From: Cercis canadensis
Lineage: Eukaryota; Streptophyta; Magnoliopsida; Fabales; Fabaceae
NCBI GenBank assembly: GCA_003255065.1
Contig: QAOA01004621.1
Coordinates: 172,867 to 236,866 of the forward strand
DNA: 64,000 bases
Direction: 5' to 3'
The number at the start of each line of letters is the position of its first letter. Position 1 is the stretch's first letter. Shown here in pieces: positions 23,684 through 35,389 of the stretch. The translations under genes and the position numbers were made by a program. The notes beneath the pieces are model-generated. The model was not told the DNA's origin. It saw nothing but the letters and a program-made list of their open reading frames with translations, and ran no database searches.

Positions 23684-26535
23684 ATGGCGACCAAAGCTTC
23701 AACACCACCATATCAGAGTTCTGCGAGAATTGCTGATTCTCCTTGTTATCCTCAATACACAGCTTCTCTCAAATGTAAGATGCTAAAAAGTTTCTTCCTT
23801 TTCATCTTTTCTTCCCTCAGCTTTGTCCCCTTGGACTATATCCATTTTATATTTAAGTTCTTTTTTATTTTCTGACTTAAATTTATTGAACACATAGGAT
23901 AGGAACAAACATTGGATTTCTATGATGAATTCCGGAATGGTATCTTCAATTTTACCTTTTCAAATTAATCCTTGCAGTTTATCATCGGTATCAGTGCTGC
24001 AAATTAGGTTTTTGATTTAGGGATATGGAATTTTTTTCTTGTTGAAGTTTATTCTAAGTAATTTTGTTTTCTTTGTACCCTAAAAATTTATATGATATTG
24101 ATATTTTTGTAGCATTAGCCATTGGCAAGAAATTGAGCCCCCAATTTGTGGGCAAGCTGATTTTTATCATTGAATTGCTTTGGATATAAGCCAGTTGCAT
24201 CTTCATCTTGAACATATACCATAGTGGCAGAGCTAGCATAAATTTTTTGGAGGGGCTAAAATATAATTACTAAAGATGTATATGAAATTTTTATAATTTT
24301 TAAGGGGGCTAAACATGTATTTTTGAAAAAAAATTAAAAATCAAAGGAAAATTTTTAGTTTTCAAAAATTTTGGGGGGCTGTTGCCACCTAAGGAGCAAC
24401 GAGGCTCCGCCCCTGCTTCAATAATCATAAAAGATGAAGAAAGGAAGATTTAAAAGTTTCTGAGTATAAACTTGTAGTTAAAATTGATTATTAAGATGAA
24501 AGATCACCGAAAAATTCTAGACCTCCAACAGCTTTGTAGAACTTCACAGCGATCCTTAAACAAAATTGCTCGATGAGTGTAGATGGAGTTTTTGACACTT
24601 TAAGCATAATTTAATTCAATATGATAAATGTAAGTAATGTGGTGGCCACCATCAGTTTATCTGATTTTGTCCTTGTAGTCTTTGTTTCTTTGATCCTTGT
24701 GTAATTAGTATAAATGGTTGGTATACTCAATCTAGTTAGTTACATCTTGTTATTTGGTTCTGATGTTCTACTTGTGTGTGGCCTTTCTAATGTATTAGGT
24801 GGTCTTATTAAACTGTTTTCCGGTTCAGTTTATGGCACTTAACTGAATGCCTTTTTTTTGGTTGGTGAATGAAATAAAGGTTGAATTGGATATTTTTATG
24901 AAGATGATATCAGGACATGCACTAGCATTATTGGAATATATGAGTCTTTATAGTCATGATTTTAATGATTCACTTTACCTGTTGATATCTATTAAACAAT
25001 GATTGAAAGATCAGCATTCTATATTTGCCCTGGGAAGCAGAGGAGCCCAGTGTATTGAGTAATGCAAACTGGTGATTGGGTTCTGCTATTTAGTCAATTG
25101 TTGGTATATGTAACTTAACTTAACTTTTCAGGTCTTGAAGAATTTAATTTGGACAAGAGTAAATGTCAAGAACATTTTGATGTTTACAAGGAGTGTAAGA
25201 AAAAGGAGGTACTGGAAATTTCAGCATTTTCTGTAGCTTGTGTCATTTTATATTGGGTACTTTGAGAGAACTACAATGGGTACTGGGAGCATGAACTGTT
25301 GCATATAAATAATGATGTTCTATGGGAACATGATATACGCTAGTCCTGTGGTAGCTTTCAAAATATGAGGATAACTATGGGTCTCATGATGAAATACTTG
25401 ATTTAATTGTTATGAATCAAGTCTTTCATGTAATGTTGTCCTAGCTAATCAGTTTTAGAAAGTCCATTCTTTACTGAAATCCAGAAATTTTTGCATCATA
25501 TGTAAACTTGCCAGTTTTTCTTTTGCTTTCAAGCCTTCAATAATTTTGCCTGTGTCTTAACCTTGAGATATACTTCTAGTTGTGTTGAGGTTATGCTCTC
25601 AGGTAAATGAACTTCTCAAAGAATAAAAAAAAGGAGAAAGCAAATAAGGATGAGTATTTTGTTTGTATAGCCAAATTTTTCCTTATTCCAATTATTTGGT
25701 AAGAAACAAATAACATCAATAACTCTTGTAGTGGGAGGTCAGATAATAGAAACAAGTAACCCTACCCAGAGATTACTTCAAAAATGCAAATTATATCTGG
25801 TTCCTCCTCATTGTTTTTTAACAAACTGGTATTCAGGAACTTTCTAGTATAATATCAGGACAGTTAATAACATTGCTGCGTACTGAAGTAGTTTGTAGCC
25901 ATTTCCAAAAAAAAAAAATATGAGCTTCAACTGAGATCTATATAGCTACAGTTTGACTTTCAAATCAATGGAGAAATTATGTTATTGGCAGTTTTGTTCT
26001 TCTCATTTATCATCCTCATCCTTAATGTTATGGTGATTTCTTGTGATGCCTTGTTACACACTAGTTTTATTTTTTCCTTTTCTTATTTTAATTTTTGCAT
26101 CGAATTCCATCTGGCAACCCCAGACTTGTACAGAAACACACTCAAGACCCTATGAATAACATGCCCCTAGATTATCATTGCCATCCTTTGTTGACATGTA
26201 TGCTAATGCATTTACCATTGATGTAATGTAATTTTATTTACTTTCTCTATTTAGATCACATATTAAATGCATATGAATTTTGGCACTGTCTAGTTCTGTG
26301 TTTGTTTGAGTTATATTTTTTTGGTCAACTCAGATCCAAATTGTTTGTAGAGTTTTGTAACTTTTGCTTGACAATGCTGCATGAAAATTTCACTATTTTA
26401 TAGAATGTAATACAGACATATAATTTCTGTGGATCCATCCTAGTATTAATCAGGCTAGTTGGATAATTCTTTCTTTTGTTTTAACAGAGGGAGGCTCGAT
26501 TGGAACGTAATAGGAATCGGTCCTTCTTCTCATGA
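23684..26535 (+). CDS. COX23: COX23-like twin CX9C protein of mitochondrial intermembrane space
   Basis: Model: join(23684..23774, 25132..25208, 26488..26535), 71 aa, GT-AG at both introns and frame kept throughout. The protein has a coiled-coil-helix-coiled-coil-helix fold with two CX9C motifs, CYPQYTASLKC and CQEHFDVYKEC, which form two disulfides after import by the MIA40 relay. It ends in a basic tail, KKKEREARLERNRN. The length and both motifs match plant COX23/CHCH proteins, which in yeast assist copper delivery for cytochrome c oxidase assembly; that role here is inferred from the family. The start was chosen at the ATG (ATKASTPPYQSS follows) because no other ATG precedes CX9C in frame. 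The first intron splits the second Cys codon of motif 1. Intron 1 carries a small mobile element. Confidence 0.92.
24222..24417. mobile_element. Short non-autonomous element in COX23 intron 1
   Basis: Starts 'agtggcagagctag' and ends 'gaggctccgcccctgct', imperfect inverted ends of the type common in plant MITEs with a GGCGGAGC terminus. It contains G-runs ('ggaggggct', 'ttggggggct') between A/T stretches and no coding sequence. Target duplication not resolved. Confidence 0.5.
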
Positions 26536-26940
26536 AATCTTCCATAGATTTTGCGGATTGTATCATAGGAAGGCAAGCAAGCTTATAGAGTTCACCAGGA
26601 TCATTCGTCCACCTCTTGTAGCATCAAGTTTATGGAGTTACTCAGAGTTATGATAAAAAATGTGTTAATGAATATGTATAATGGGTTTGTGTCAGTAATA
26701 TATTCTACTCCATGCTGCTTTCAGCCTCAATTCTTAATTTAGATTCCAAGAATGTAAATGCTTGTTGCATCATGGAGTTCAATTTGAACCTTGTTCACAA
26801 TAAATGCTTGTTGCACAATGGAGTTCAATTTGAACCTCATTTACTATTATACTTATATTCTTTGAAGAATCCTGCCTCTCAGGGCAAGTTTATTTCTACC
26901 GTTACATATCTCACTACACTTAATCACTACTAATTTGTAT
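26536..26940 (+). other. COX23 3' untranslated region with tandem duplication
   Basis: Follows the TGA at 26533-26535. A ~49-base unit ('atgcttgttgca.catggagt') is present twice at about 26757-26850. An 'aataaatg' at about 26800 could serve in polyadenylation. The 3' end itself is not defined. Confidence 0.45.
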
Positions 26941-27286
26941 CATGCAAAAAAAAATTTCTTTAGGTGAATCTTTTGACGAGTTAACTTGCCCATTAAATTT
27001 GCTACACATAGGGTCTCACTAGAAAATTTTTCTAAAAAGAAAATTTTTTTATCATAAAAAATTTTGAAAAGAAAAGTTGATAGAAAATCATTTTCTATCA
27101 CTTCAAAGATGTGAACACTACTTTGTCTAAAAAAAATTTCTTTTAAAATATGGAAGAAATTTTTTCTATTTTTCTCAACTCGAACCCTGATACTCTGATA
27201 CTGCACCTCAACCCTTGATACCAGAGTTCTTTGTTTTCTCCTCTCATTGGAGTCATTGCCTCGGCCCCATCAATTCTCACCGGTAA

Positions 27287-27674
27287 TGTTAGCCCAAAAG
27301 AACTAGAGGGTAGTGTTGGGCTGAATTAGATGAACCCTCTAGGATTGAGGTAGGTCCAAACTAGCAGAAAAGGCTGAGAGTGTATGAAAGGAGGAAAAAG
27401 GGTGCTCCGGATGTGGGGGGAAGTTAGTTGGGTCAGTCATGTGTGTGAGCATGGGGGAGTGTGGTGTTTAGGGAGGTGGCTGAGTTAGAGGCAGGATTCG
27501 GTTATTTTTGTATCGTGTTAGAGGAATTGAGAGAGTAATTTGGAAGTCTAGGGGCTGTAATAGCACTACCCTATAGTGACAGTGGTGTCTAGTGTTATAC
27601 AATTCTAGAGGCTTATTCTATCCATTCTGTGTTCTGTGTTTTTCTGTGTTTGCCTGAGTAGTTTTTACATAACA
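27287..27674 (+). repeat. 5' LTR of chromovirus gypsy element
   Basis: 388 bases beginning TGTTAGCCC and ending CATAACA, matching 29570-29958 with about ten substitutions and one indel. It is preceded by GGTAA, which recurs after the 3' LTR, a perfect 5-base target duplication. The low divergence suggests a fairly recent insertion. Confidence 0.95.
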
Positions 27675-27677
27675 ATT

Positions 27678-27695
27678 TGGTTCCGTTGCTGGGAA
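27678..27695 (+). other. Primer binding site of the gypsy element
   Basis: TGGTTCCGTTGCTGGGAA lies three bases after the 5' LTR and starts with TGG, as needed to pair with a tRNA CCA end. The exact primer tRNA was not assigned. Confidence 0.7.
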
Positions 27696-27710
27696 ACGAA
27701 ATGGTGGGAT

Positions 27711-29569
27711 CTAGCGAAGGTGTTGAATCATGGGAGGCTTCCGGGAGAGGGATAGGAGCTGTATTAATGCAAGAAGGAAGGCCAGTGGCCTATTTTAGTA
27801 AAGGACTATTAGATCAAACCCTTACAAAATCTGTTTATGAGAAGGAACTAATGGCACTAGTGTTATCAATCTAGCATTGGAGGCCCTATTTAATGGGAAG
27901 GAAGTTCCAAGTTTTTACCAACCAGAAAAGCCTCAAATTCCTTCTAGAGCAAAAGATCACTACACCCAACCAGCAAGATTGGCTTGCTAAGTTGCTAGGA
28001 TATTCCTTTGACATAAAATACAAACCAGGGATGGAGAATAGGGCAGCTGATGCGCTGTCCCGCAAGGAGGATGATGGAAATGAAGGAGAACTCGTGGTTC
28101 TATCACAGCCAATGTGGCTGGAAGCGAACCGAATAAAGGATGAGGTGTTAGCAAACACGGAGATGAGGAAAATAGTGGAGGGAATACAGGAGGATCCTAC
28201 TATGAGACCTGGTTACTCCTTGGTAGATGGGAGGCTCTTTTATAAGGGCAGGCTGGTCCTTTTTGCTAAATCCAAGTGGCTGACGCAGTTGTTGACAGAA
28301 TTTCATTCTTCTCCTGTGGGAGGACATGCGGGAGTGCAGAAAACTTACCGTCGTCTAGTTGCTAACTTGTTCTGGCCAGGGATGATGCAAACAGTAATTA
28401 AGTTTGTAGCTGAATGTGAAGTCTGTCAACGACAAAAATACCTAGCTATGTCTTCGGCTGGGCTGCTACAACCGCTACCGATACCAAGAGCAATTTGGGC
28501 AGATGTGAGTATGGACTTTATTACTGGATTACCATGGTCACAAGGGTATGATGCTATATTAGTAGTTGTGGACAGATTAACCAAATATGGGCATTTTATA
28601 GCATTAAAACACCCATTTACAGCTCAAACAGAAGCAGAAGTTTTTGCTAGGGAAATTGTGAGGTTACATGGGATTCCGAGCTCAATTGTAAGTGATAGGG
28701 ACCCAACATTTACTAGTCGTTTTTGGACTGAATTATTCAAGCAATAGCGGACTGTTTTGAAGATGAGCTCCGCCTATCACCCGGAAACGGATGGGCAAAC
28801 AGAAGTGCTGAACAGAACCCTTGAAACTTACCTATGCTGTTTTTCTTGTGAGCAGCCAAAACAGTGGGTAAAGTGGTTGCATTGGGCAGAGTTTAGCTAC
28901 AATACATCAATTCATAGTGCTGCAGGAAAGACACCTTTTGAACTGGTGTATGGGTGTAAACCACCCACAGTAATGAGGTTTCTGCTAGGGGAATATTTGG
29001 TGGAATCAGTGGCGAATGAGCTGCTGGACAGAGATGAAATTCTAAAGCAACTACAGTTGCAATTGGAAAGGGCTCAGCACCAGATGTGCAAGGCAGCAAA
29101 CAAAGGCAGGAAGGTAGTAGAATTCGAGGTAGGAGACTGGGTCTACCTCAAGCTGAGGTCACAACGCCAAATATCAGTGGCCAGGAGTGTGCACCAAGCT
29201 GGCTTCCCGTTACTATGGACCATTTAAAATCTTGTCAAAAATTGGCAAAGTAGCTTATAAACTTCAGCTTCTAGAATCAACTAGGATACATCCTGTGTTC
29301 CATGACTCCTTGCTGAAAAAAGCTGTTGGGAATCAACCAGTAAATTCCACAATTCCTGCCAACCTTCACTTTGAGGCTGCTACTGTTACACTAGAGGAAG
29401 CCTTACAATTTCGAACCATTACCAGGAATAAGAAGAAAATCCCACAAGTTCGCATAAAATGGTTGGGACAGCCGGCTGAAGACGCTACGTGGGAAGACAT
29501 TCTGCTCATTAGAGGCCAATTTCCAGAATTTAGCCTTGAGCCCAAGGCTGTTAATTCAGGGGGGAGTAT
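27711..29569 (+). pseudogene. Internally deleted gypsy chromovirus pol (RNase H, integrase, chromodomain)
   Basis: The leader jumps straight into RNase H (GIGAVLMQEGRPVAYFSKGL...MENRAADALSRKED), so gag, protease and most of reverse transcriptase are deleted. Integrase follows: the zinc-binding HHCC region (EFHSSPVGGHAG...CEVCQRQK), then the DDE core with D in DVSMDFITG, D in VSDRDPTF and E in TDGQTEVLNRTLE, and finally a chromodomain (QVRIKWLGQPAEDATWED) that in this clade targets insertion to chromatin. Stops interrupt the frame at about 27872 and 28745, and a shift at about 29190 separates integrase from the chromodomain part. A purine-rich tract at 29559-29566 precedes the 3' LTR. Non-functional in cis, though ends needed for mobilisation remain. 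Confidence 0.92.
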
Positions 29570-29958
29570 TGTTAGCCCAAAAGAACTAGAGGGTAGTGTT
29601 GGGCCTGAATTAGATGAACCCTCTAGGATTGAGGTAGGTCCAAACCAGCAGAAAAGGCTGAGAGTGTATGAAAGGAGGAAAAAGGGTGCTCTGGATGTGG
29701 GGGGAAGTTAGTTGGGTCAGTCACGTGTGTGAGCATGGGGGAGTGTGGTGTTTAGGGAGGTGGCTGAGTTAGAGGAAGGATTCGGTTATTTTTGTATCTT
29801 GTTAGAGGAATTGAGAGAGTAATTTGGAAGTCTAGGGGCTGTAATAGCACTACCCTGTAGTGACAGTGGTGTCTAGTGTTATACAATTCCAGAGGCTTAT
29901 TCTATCCATTCTGTGTTCTGTGCTTTTTTGTGTTTGCCTGAGTAGTTTTTACATAACA
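29570..29958 (+). repeat. 3' LTR of chromovirus gypsy element
   Basis: 389 bases, TGTTAGCCC to CATAACA, followed by GGTAA (29959-29963), the second half of the target duplication. Confidence 0.95.
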
Positions 29959-29963
29959 GGTAA

Positions 29964-30289
29964 CCTCATTGGCATTTTGAGTTAAGCTCCCTGCTGTCTA
30001 AGCTTTGATGTCATTGGTCCTCCACCTTAGCACCGCGGCCGTTGCAGCTGTGGAGGTTGCTGATGTACCTATTGGAGGAACAGAACCCAGCATGAACACC
30101 CACTTCAGAGAGCAACTTAGAGCTCCAAAACACAAAACCGGGACTTCAACCTAGAACCCCATGCTTTGGAATCTAGTCCGAGGAGCCATTGTTGAAGCTC
30201 AGACCAAGTAGACTTGAGGAATCCATTGAAGGTATAACTTCAAGCTTAAATGTTAACTGATAATTAACTTGTGCTTGGCTTTTGAAATT
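29964..30289. other. Intergenic flank of the gypsy insertion
   Basis: Continues the sequence interrupted at 27286. It is GC-richer than the intergenic average ('caccgcggccgttgcagctg') but I recognise no coding region. Confidence 0.4.
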
Positions 30290-30520
30290 CCAACTGGGTT
30301 TGAAGATTCATTCTCTTGTGGTGAAATTGGGTTTTGATTATAATGTGTTTGTTAGCACTAGTCTGGTTGTCTGTATGAAAAATGTGGGTACTTACTGGAT
30401 GCCCGGAAGGTGTTCGATGATATTCCTGATTTGTTTCAAGGATTGTTGGATATGGATGTGAAGCCTGATAGTTTTACTCTTGTTCGTGTTTTGTTGGCTT
30501 GTGCTCAATCAGGGGATTTT
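30290..30520 (+). pseudogene. Pentatricopeptide-repeat (PPR) protein fragment
   Basis: Reads LKIHSLVVKLGFDYNVFVST, then after a +1 shift EKCGYLLDARKVFDDIPD, then directly LFQGLLDMDVKPDSFTLVRV and LLACAQSGD. These are typical plant PPR repeats (RNA-binding organelle proteins), but a stretch between FDDIPD and LFQGLL (normally the 'VSWTAII' part) is missing and the frame is shifted. Only two to three repeats survive, so it is a pseudogene piece. Confidence 0.8.
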
Positions 30521-31480
30521 TATTATTCCTTGCATGGCTACTTTGTTATCGCTTCCCTTCCTGTTTTCTATTGCAATGGAACAATCATGTGTTTTACATT
30601 TTGGCTTGTACCTATGTGTTTGCTGTTTGAAATTGAACCTGAAATGAACTTTTCTGAGTTGATGTTGGATTTGACCGGTGTCCCTCAGAAGTTTATGGTA
30701 TGTGGCACTCAATGGGGATAATAATACAATTCATGATAATTTGATGGCACATGAAAATTCAGCCACGGGTGATGTTATTTTGATTGCTTTGATGTACTTC
30801 TTTCAAATTTGTGCCAGCAGAATTTCCCCTTCCAGGTATTTAGCTAAGATTAGTTGCATTATCAAAAAATTGAAGAGCTTAGTGGGCCATTCCTCAATGT
30901 TCTGACGTTCTCACTTATTAATTTTTCAGACGCCATTATCTTCTCCTGTCTGGTTTCATCTTCATCTTTTTTTTGGCCTAGATAATGAAGTACAGCTATT
31001 GAATTGTGAACTTGCTTTTGTGTAGCTTGTCTGGTTCTAAGAGGTGTTTCTGATTAAGACCTTTACACAGTTTCTTTGAATCTGTGTTGGTTGGATACTT
31101 CCCTTAGCATTCCTACTTTTATGTTTAGTTTGATAGGTCCTCATGATGGTGCTAGTATCCATTTCCATCATCATTTTTTCATTCTCCTAACTGTTATCTT
31201 CTTTGTAGTTTGAAAGTTTGGATTCATTTTACTGCTAAACATGTGTGAAATTCAGTATTTTGCACATGTCTTCCATTTTGAATTTGCATTATGCCATCTG
31301 GTCTATTATTATCTCCAAACATGCACACTTCTTTATTTGCTTTTGCTTTATGGTGCTTGTGCATGTGCTGATTCACTTCTCGTCTTACATTTCCTTATTA
31401 GGATGTAACATTTTTCTCTAGGTATTGGAGGTTGGTTGTGCTTATATTCAATACAATTTTTTTTTTCCTATGACAATGAA
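30521..31480 (+). other. Unassigned sequence with parts of a repeated module
   Basis: Open frames at 30410-30721 and 30678-30905 run on past the PPR piece without similarity I can name. 30920-31120 is related to 31890-32095, so it belongs to the repeated module described next. Confidence 0.4.
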
Positions 31481-31529
31481 GAACTTGATTTTGTGCCTGC
31501 TGTTTTCCCCTTTTGGATGAATGCTCTGC

Positions 31530-32960
31530 ATAACATTGAGCCATTTAGTGACTTCTCTCTGGATTCTGATGTTTAATGATTCTTATATTGGTTTCTATGT
31601 TTCTAGATTTTCTGAGTTGTCTGGGTGTCCAAATTTCTGTTTTCTGATTCTTCTTGTACATGTTGTGCTATATTGGTGTTCAGGGTAGTGATTACAGTGA
31701 TTTCTGGGTCGTGTTAGCAGAAGGACTATGGACAGAATTCCTTTTCAGCCAGGGTTCGTGCTATTATAATTTCTTTCTACAGTAATCTTGTCTTCCTTTT
31801 CTGAATCTCTGAGTAAGACCTGGTTCAAGTGTTGCAGTTCTTATGAATCTGTGTAGGTTTGGTGAGACTATATGAATTCTCATGGCTTATATTAGCTGCT
31901 TTGTGCCAGAGCATCATTGGATCCTCCCTCAGCATTCTCATTTTCATATCAATTTTCAGACATCATTATTATCTCATGACTGGTTGTTTCATCTTCATCT
32001 CTTGACAGTGGCAAGGGATTAGTTCATCTTCTTTCCTTGTCTTTGATAATGAAGTTCAGCCATTGAATTGTGAACTTTCTTTTGTGCAGCTGTTATGGCT
32101 GTAGAGGTGCTTCTGATGTTGTTGACTCTTTTGGCGTCCCCTCTCTGGATTCTGATGTTCGAGATTTTTCAATTGGTTTCTGTGCTTCTAGATTTTCGGA
32201 GTTTTTCTTGGTGTTGGAACTTCTGGTTTCTCATTTTACCTGTACATGATGTGCTACTGGTATTACAGGGAGGATTATAGTGGTTATGATATGTTCTGGG
32301 CTGTGCTAGGAGAGGAAATATTGACAAAATCCCCTTACACCATGGGTTGTATTATTTTAATTGCTTCACATAGGATCCTCGTCTTCCTTTGCTGTAGTTG
32401 GATTAGTAGTCTTAAGTAAGGCCTAGCTCAAGTGTTGAAGTTGTTTTGAATCTTTGTAGGTTGATAAAGAGCTATATGATTCAGGATACTCTTGTTTGTG
32501 GATGGGAAATTAGAGTGGCAAAGTGGTGAAGAAGTTAAGATAAAAATTTTAATCTTTATTTTCAGTAGATATTTTTTTAAAATTTATTTTATTCTTTTTC
32601 TCTGACAGTGTAGATATTGAATTGTGTACCTGCTGTTGTGCAGTTTGTGTGGTTCTACACGCGTTTCTGATGTTGATCAAGTCTTTTGGTAGTCTCTTTT
32701 GTGGTTTCTCATGCTTGATTTCTCTTCAATTTGTTTTTGTGTTTTTAGATTTGCTACATACTTTCTAGGCATTGGACTTTCGAGTTTCTAATTGTGAATG
32801 ATGGGCTATTTCTGTTACAGGGACAAAGATAGTAATTAGTGCAATCTGGGCTGTGCTAGCGGAGGAAATTCTGAAAAAATTCCTTTTCAGCCAGGGGTTA
32901 CATTATTTTAATTGCTTTTCATAGGATCTTCATCTTCCTTAGATGTAGTTTTTCGATTTG
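31530..32960 (+). repeat. Triplicated exon-intron-like module
   Basis: Three diverged copies at about 31530-31850, 32100-32480 and 32610-32960 (spacing about 585 and 557 bases). Each has 'tctggattctgatgt'-like sequence, a pyrimidine-rich stretch ending 'ttacag' or 'gttcag', then an exon-like piece reading around SDYSDFWVVLAE / FWAVLGEEILTK / IWAVLAEEILKKFLFSQG, then 'ctttgaatctttgtaggtt'-like sequence. The peptide is not one I recognise, and stops occur. It looks like tandem copies of an intron-exon unit from a broken gene. Confidence 0.6.
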
Positions 32961-33777
32961 GGTATCTTAGTCATCTTTGATCAATACCAGTCTCAAAGTC
33001 TCCAAAATTCATATGGTAGTTTTCATAGGATCTTGCTCTAGACTGATATATAAATCTTATCATTTGGTTAAAACCTGTTTTTGAGGTTTTGTGAGAAGTA
33101 ATGAGCAAAAGGCACTATGGAACCTTCTGACCTATTGATTTGGTAGTTGACTCATTTATAAGAAATGAAACTTAATCTGATCTTTAGGAGGATGGAAGAA
33201 CTAGAATTTCAGATTCATTGGGTTCGAAATATTAATACTTGGTTCTAATTATATTTAGCAGTTTCATTTCTATTGTTCATTTATATTTACTTGTAAATTT
33301 TGGTTTATAATTATGGTAGGTGAATTTGCATCATGTCTATTTTACTTGTTTGTTGATAATCACAACTCAATCAAGATACTATGTTAAAATCTCCTCTACT
33401 CTGTAGCTCAGTCAAGATACTATATCCATTTAGATTGAATAATGAATAAGAAAAATATTTTTAGAACTAATAGTTTTCTGTTTATTTGAATATATTTGTA
33501 CTATTCTGCATGTTTTGAAATACAAGTCAGGATGAAAACTTTCTTGCTTTTTTGGTTGCCAATGTCTTTCTAGCGTTTGTGAATATATCTGTGTTGTTCT
33601 ACACGTATAGTCTTTCTTGCTTAGTTATTAAAATGCCTAACACATTCAACCAATTGCAGAAAATCCTAAACTATCAGCTGCATATTTGTCCTAGAGTTAT
33701 TTTTTGCAGGCAACTTTAGCAATCCTAAACCTGTTTGTTTGTCTCTTGCTTGCACTTATGCTGTTCATGAATTTCAG
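32961..33777. other. AT-rich, intron-like sequence
   Basis: T-rich with no open frame. It ends in a good splice acceptor ('catgaatttcag') immediately before the T-protein piece, so it is probably the intron that originally preceded that exon. Confidence 0.45.
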
Positions 33778-34065
33778 GTACACTGGGGAAGATGGATTTG
33801 AGATCTCAGTTCCTTCAGAGCATGCAGAGGCTCTTGCTAAGGCAATTCTGGAGAAATTTTAAGGGAAAGTAAGATTGACAGGATTGGGTGCTCGAGATAG
33901 TTTACTTCTTGAAGCTAGATTGCGCTTGGCAATGACTTGTAACAACACATTACACCCATAGGGGCAGGATTCACATGGGCCATAGGGAAGAGGAGAAGGG
34001 CGGAAGGTGGTTTTCTAGGAGCTGAGGTTATACCGAAACAGTTTGAAAATGGCATTTTGTACCAA
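33778..34065 (+). pseudogene. Glycine cleavage T-protein (aminomethyltransferase) fragment
   Basis: After the acceptor, the frame reads [27 protein letters not shown], a stop, then GKVRLTGLGARDSLLLEA, and in shifted frames [17 protein letters not shown]. These are the central conserved blocks of plant mitochondrial aminomethyltransferase (GCV T-protein), which releases ammonia and methylene-tetrahydrofolate in photorespiratory glycine decarboxylation. A TAA replaces a Ser codon, several small indels break the frame, and no other exon was found. A dead piece. Confidence 0.88.
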
Positions 34066-35259
34066 CAAAGTACTGTAAGCTATCCTGATTTACTTTGCTA
34101 ATTTAGCTTAAACATTATCTAATCCTTCTCCTTGTTGACAATCTTCACGATAACTTTGATTGTTGAAGTCAATTTTAATGTCCGTGTGCTTCCCGCTTCA
34201 AGCATGAGGCAAATATCTTGTGTAACAATTTATTGTAAACATAGATCTGTTAATCGAGCTCAATTGGAATTTACTGCACAACCTAAGCATCCTGTATGAA
34301 TATCAGCTTTTCATAGCATTATCTATAGTTATCTCATGTTTTTGAATATGATCTTTATCATGTCTTCTATTTATATTTCACTTGCACTTTCTGGAATAAT
34401 TTTTATTATTCCCACATCTTGCATTGCCAGGTAATATAAATTAACTTTAGATAATCTTCAGTTTTTATTGTATTAGTGATATTAAAAATAAAAAATAAAA
34501 ATTCTGTAAATTTATTTTTATGTCCAAACAAACTAAAGAAATTTTTTTTAGAAAATTATTTCTAGTGAAATAAACAATAAAAAAAATTAGAATTTTTTTT
34601 TATATTTTTTTTGACTTTTTGGTCGAAATGAGCGGACCCATAATAAATAAAATTAACGAGCATAAGCAAAGACTATACCAATTTGATGTAACTTAAATTT
34701 TCAATAGCATTGTAATTTTGCTTGCTTTGTAATATTATCTAACATTCACTCAAGCTACTAATACTTACATGATTTTGGTAATTTAAAAAAACCACAAAAA
34801 CATAGGAATACCCATTGTAAAGGATCAAAGATATAAATAATACAAAAATTAATCTTAATTTCAAAAATATTATACTTTTCAAATTATTTTCAGCAATACC
34901 ATTATTATTATTTTTTTAATAATATCTGAAGCTGAAAAGAGAAAGAGAGAGAATGTGGGTGATGCAATTTGGCAAATTGCGTCATCCATATTCTCTCTCT
35001 TCCTTTTTTCAATAATTGTGTTGTAATTGTGCATATTGTAACACAATATGTACAATTGCATCATGANAATGTGGGTGATGCAATTTAGCAAATTGCGTCA
35101 TCCATATTCTCTCTCTTCCTTTTTTCAATAATTGTGTTGTAATTGTGCATATTGTAACACAATATGTACAATTGCATCACGAAAGTAATTATATTAATAA
35201 AAATAGGTTAAAAAATATAGTATTTGTAGAATTAAGCTTGTAAATTTAAATCTTTGATC
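34066..35259. other. AT-rich intergenic with contig join
   Basis: No gene is seen. The single N at 35067 separates two 115-base copies (34952-35066 and 35068-35182) that differ at only a few bases. Each copy also contains a short palindrome ('gatgcaattt.gcaaattgcgtcatc'). Confidence 0.6.
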
Positions 35260-35389
35260 TCATTGTAAAATTCTTGAGAAAACATAAACATGATAAATCC
35301 ATGAAAAACTATTAATACATACAGTAAACAAAACAAGCACACAACATTCTACAAAGATAAACATGGAGGATTCGTCCTCCTTCTCTAGT

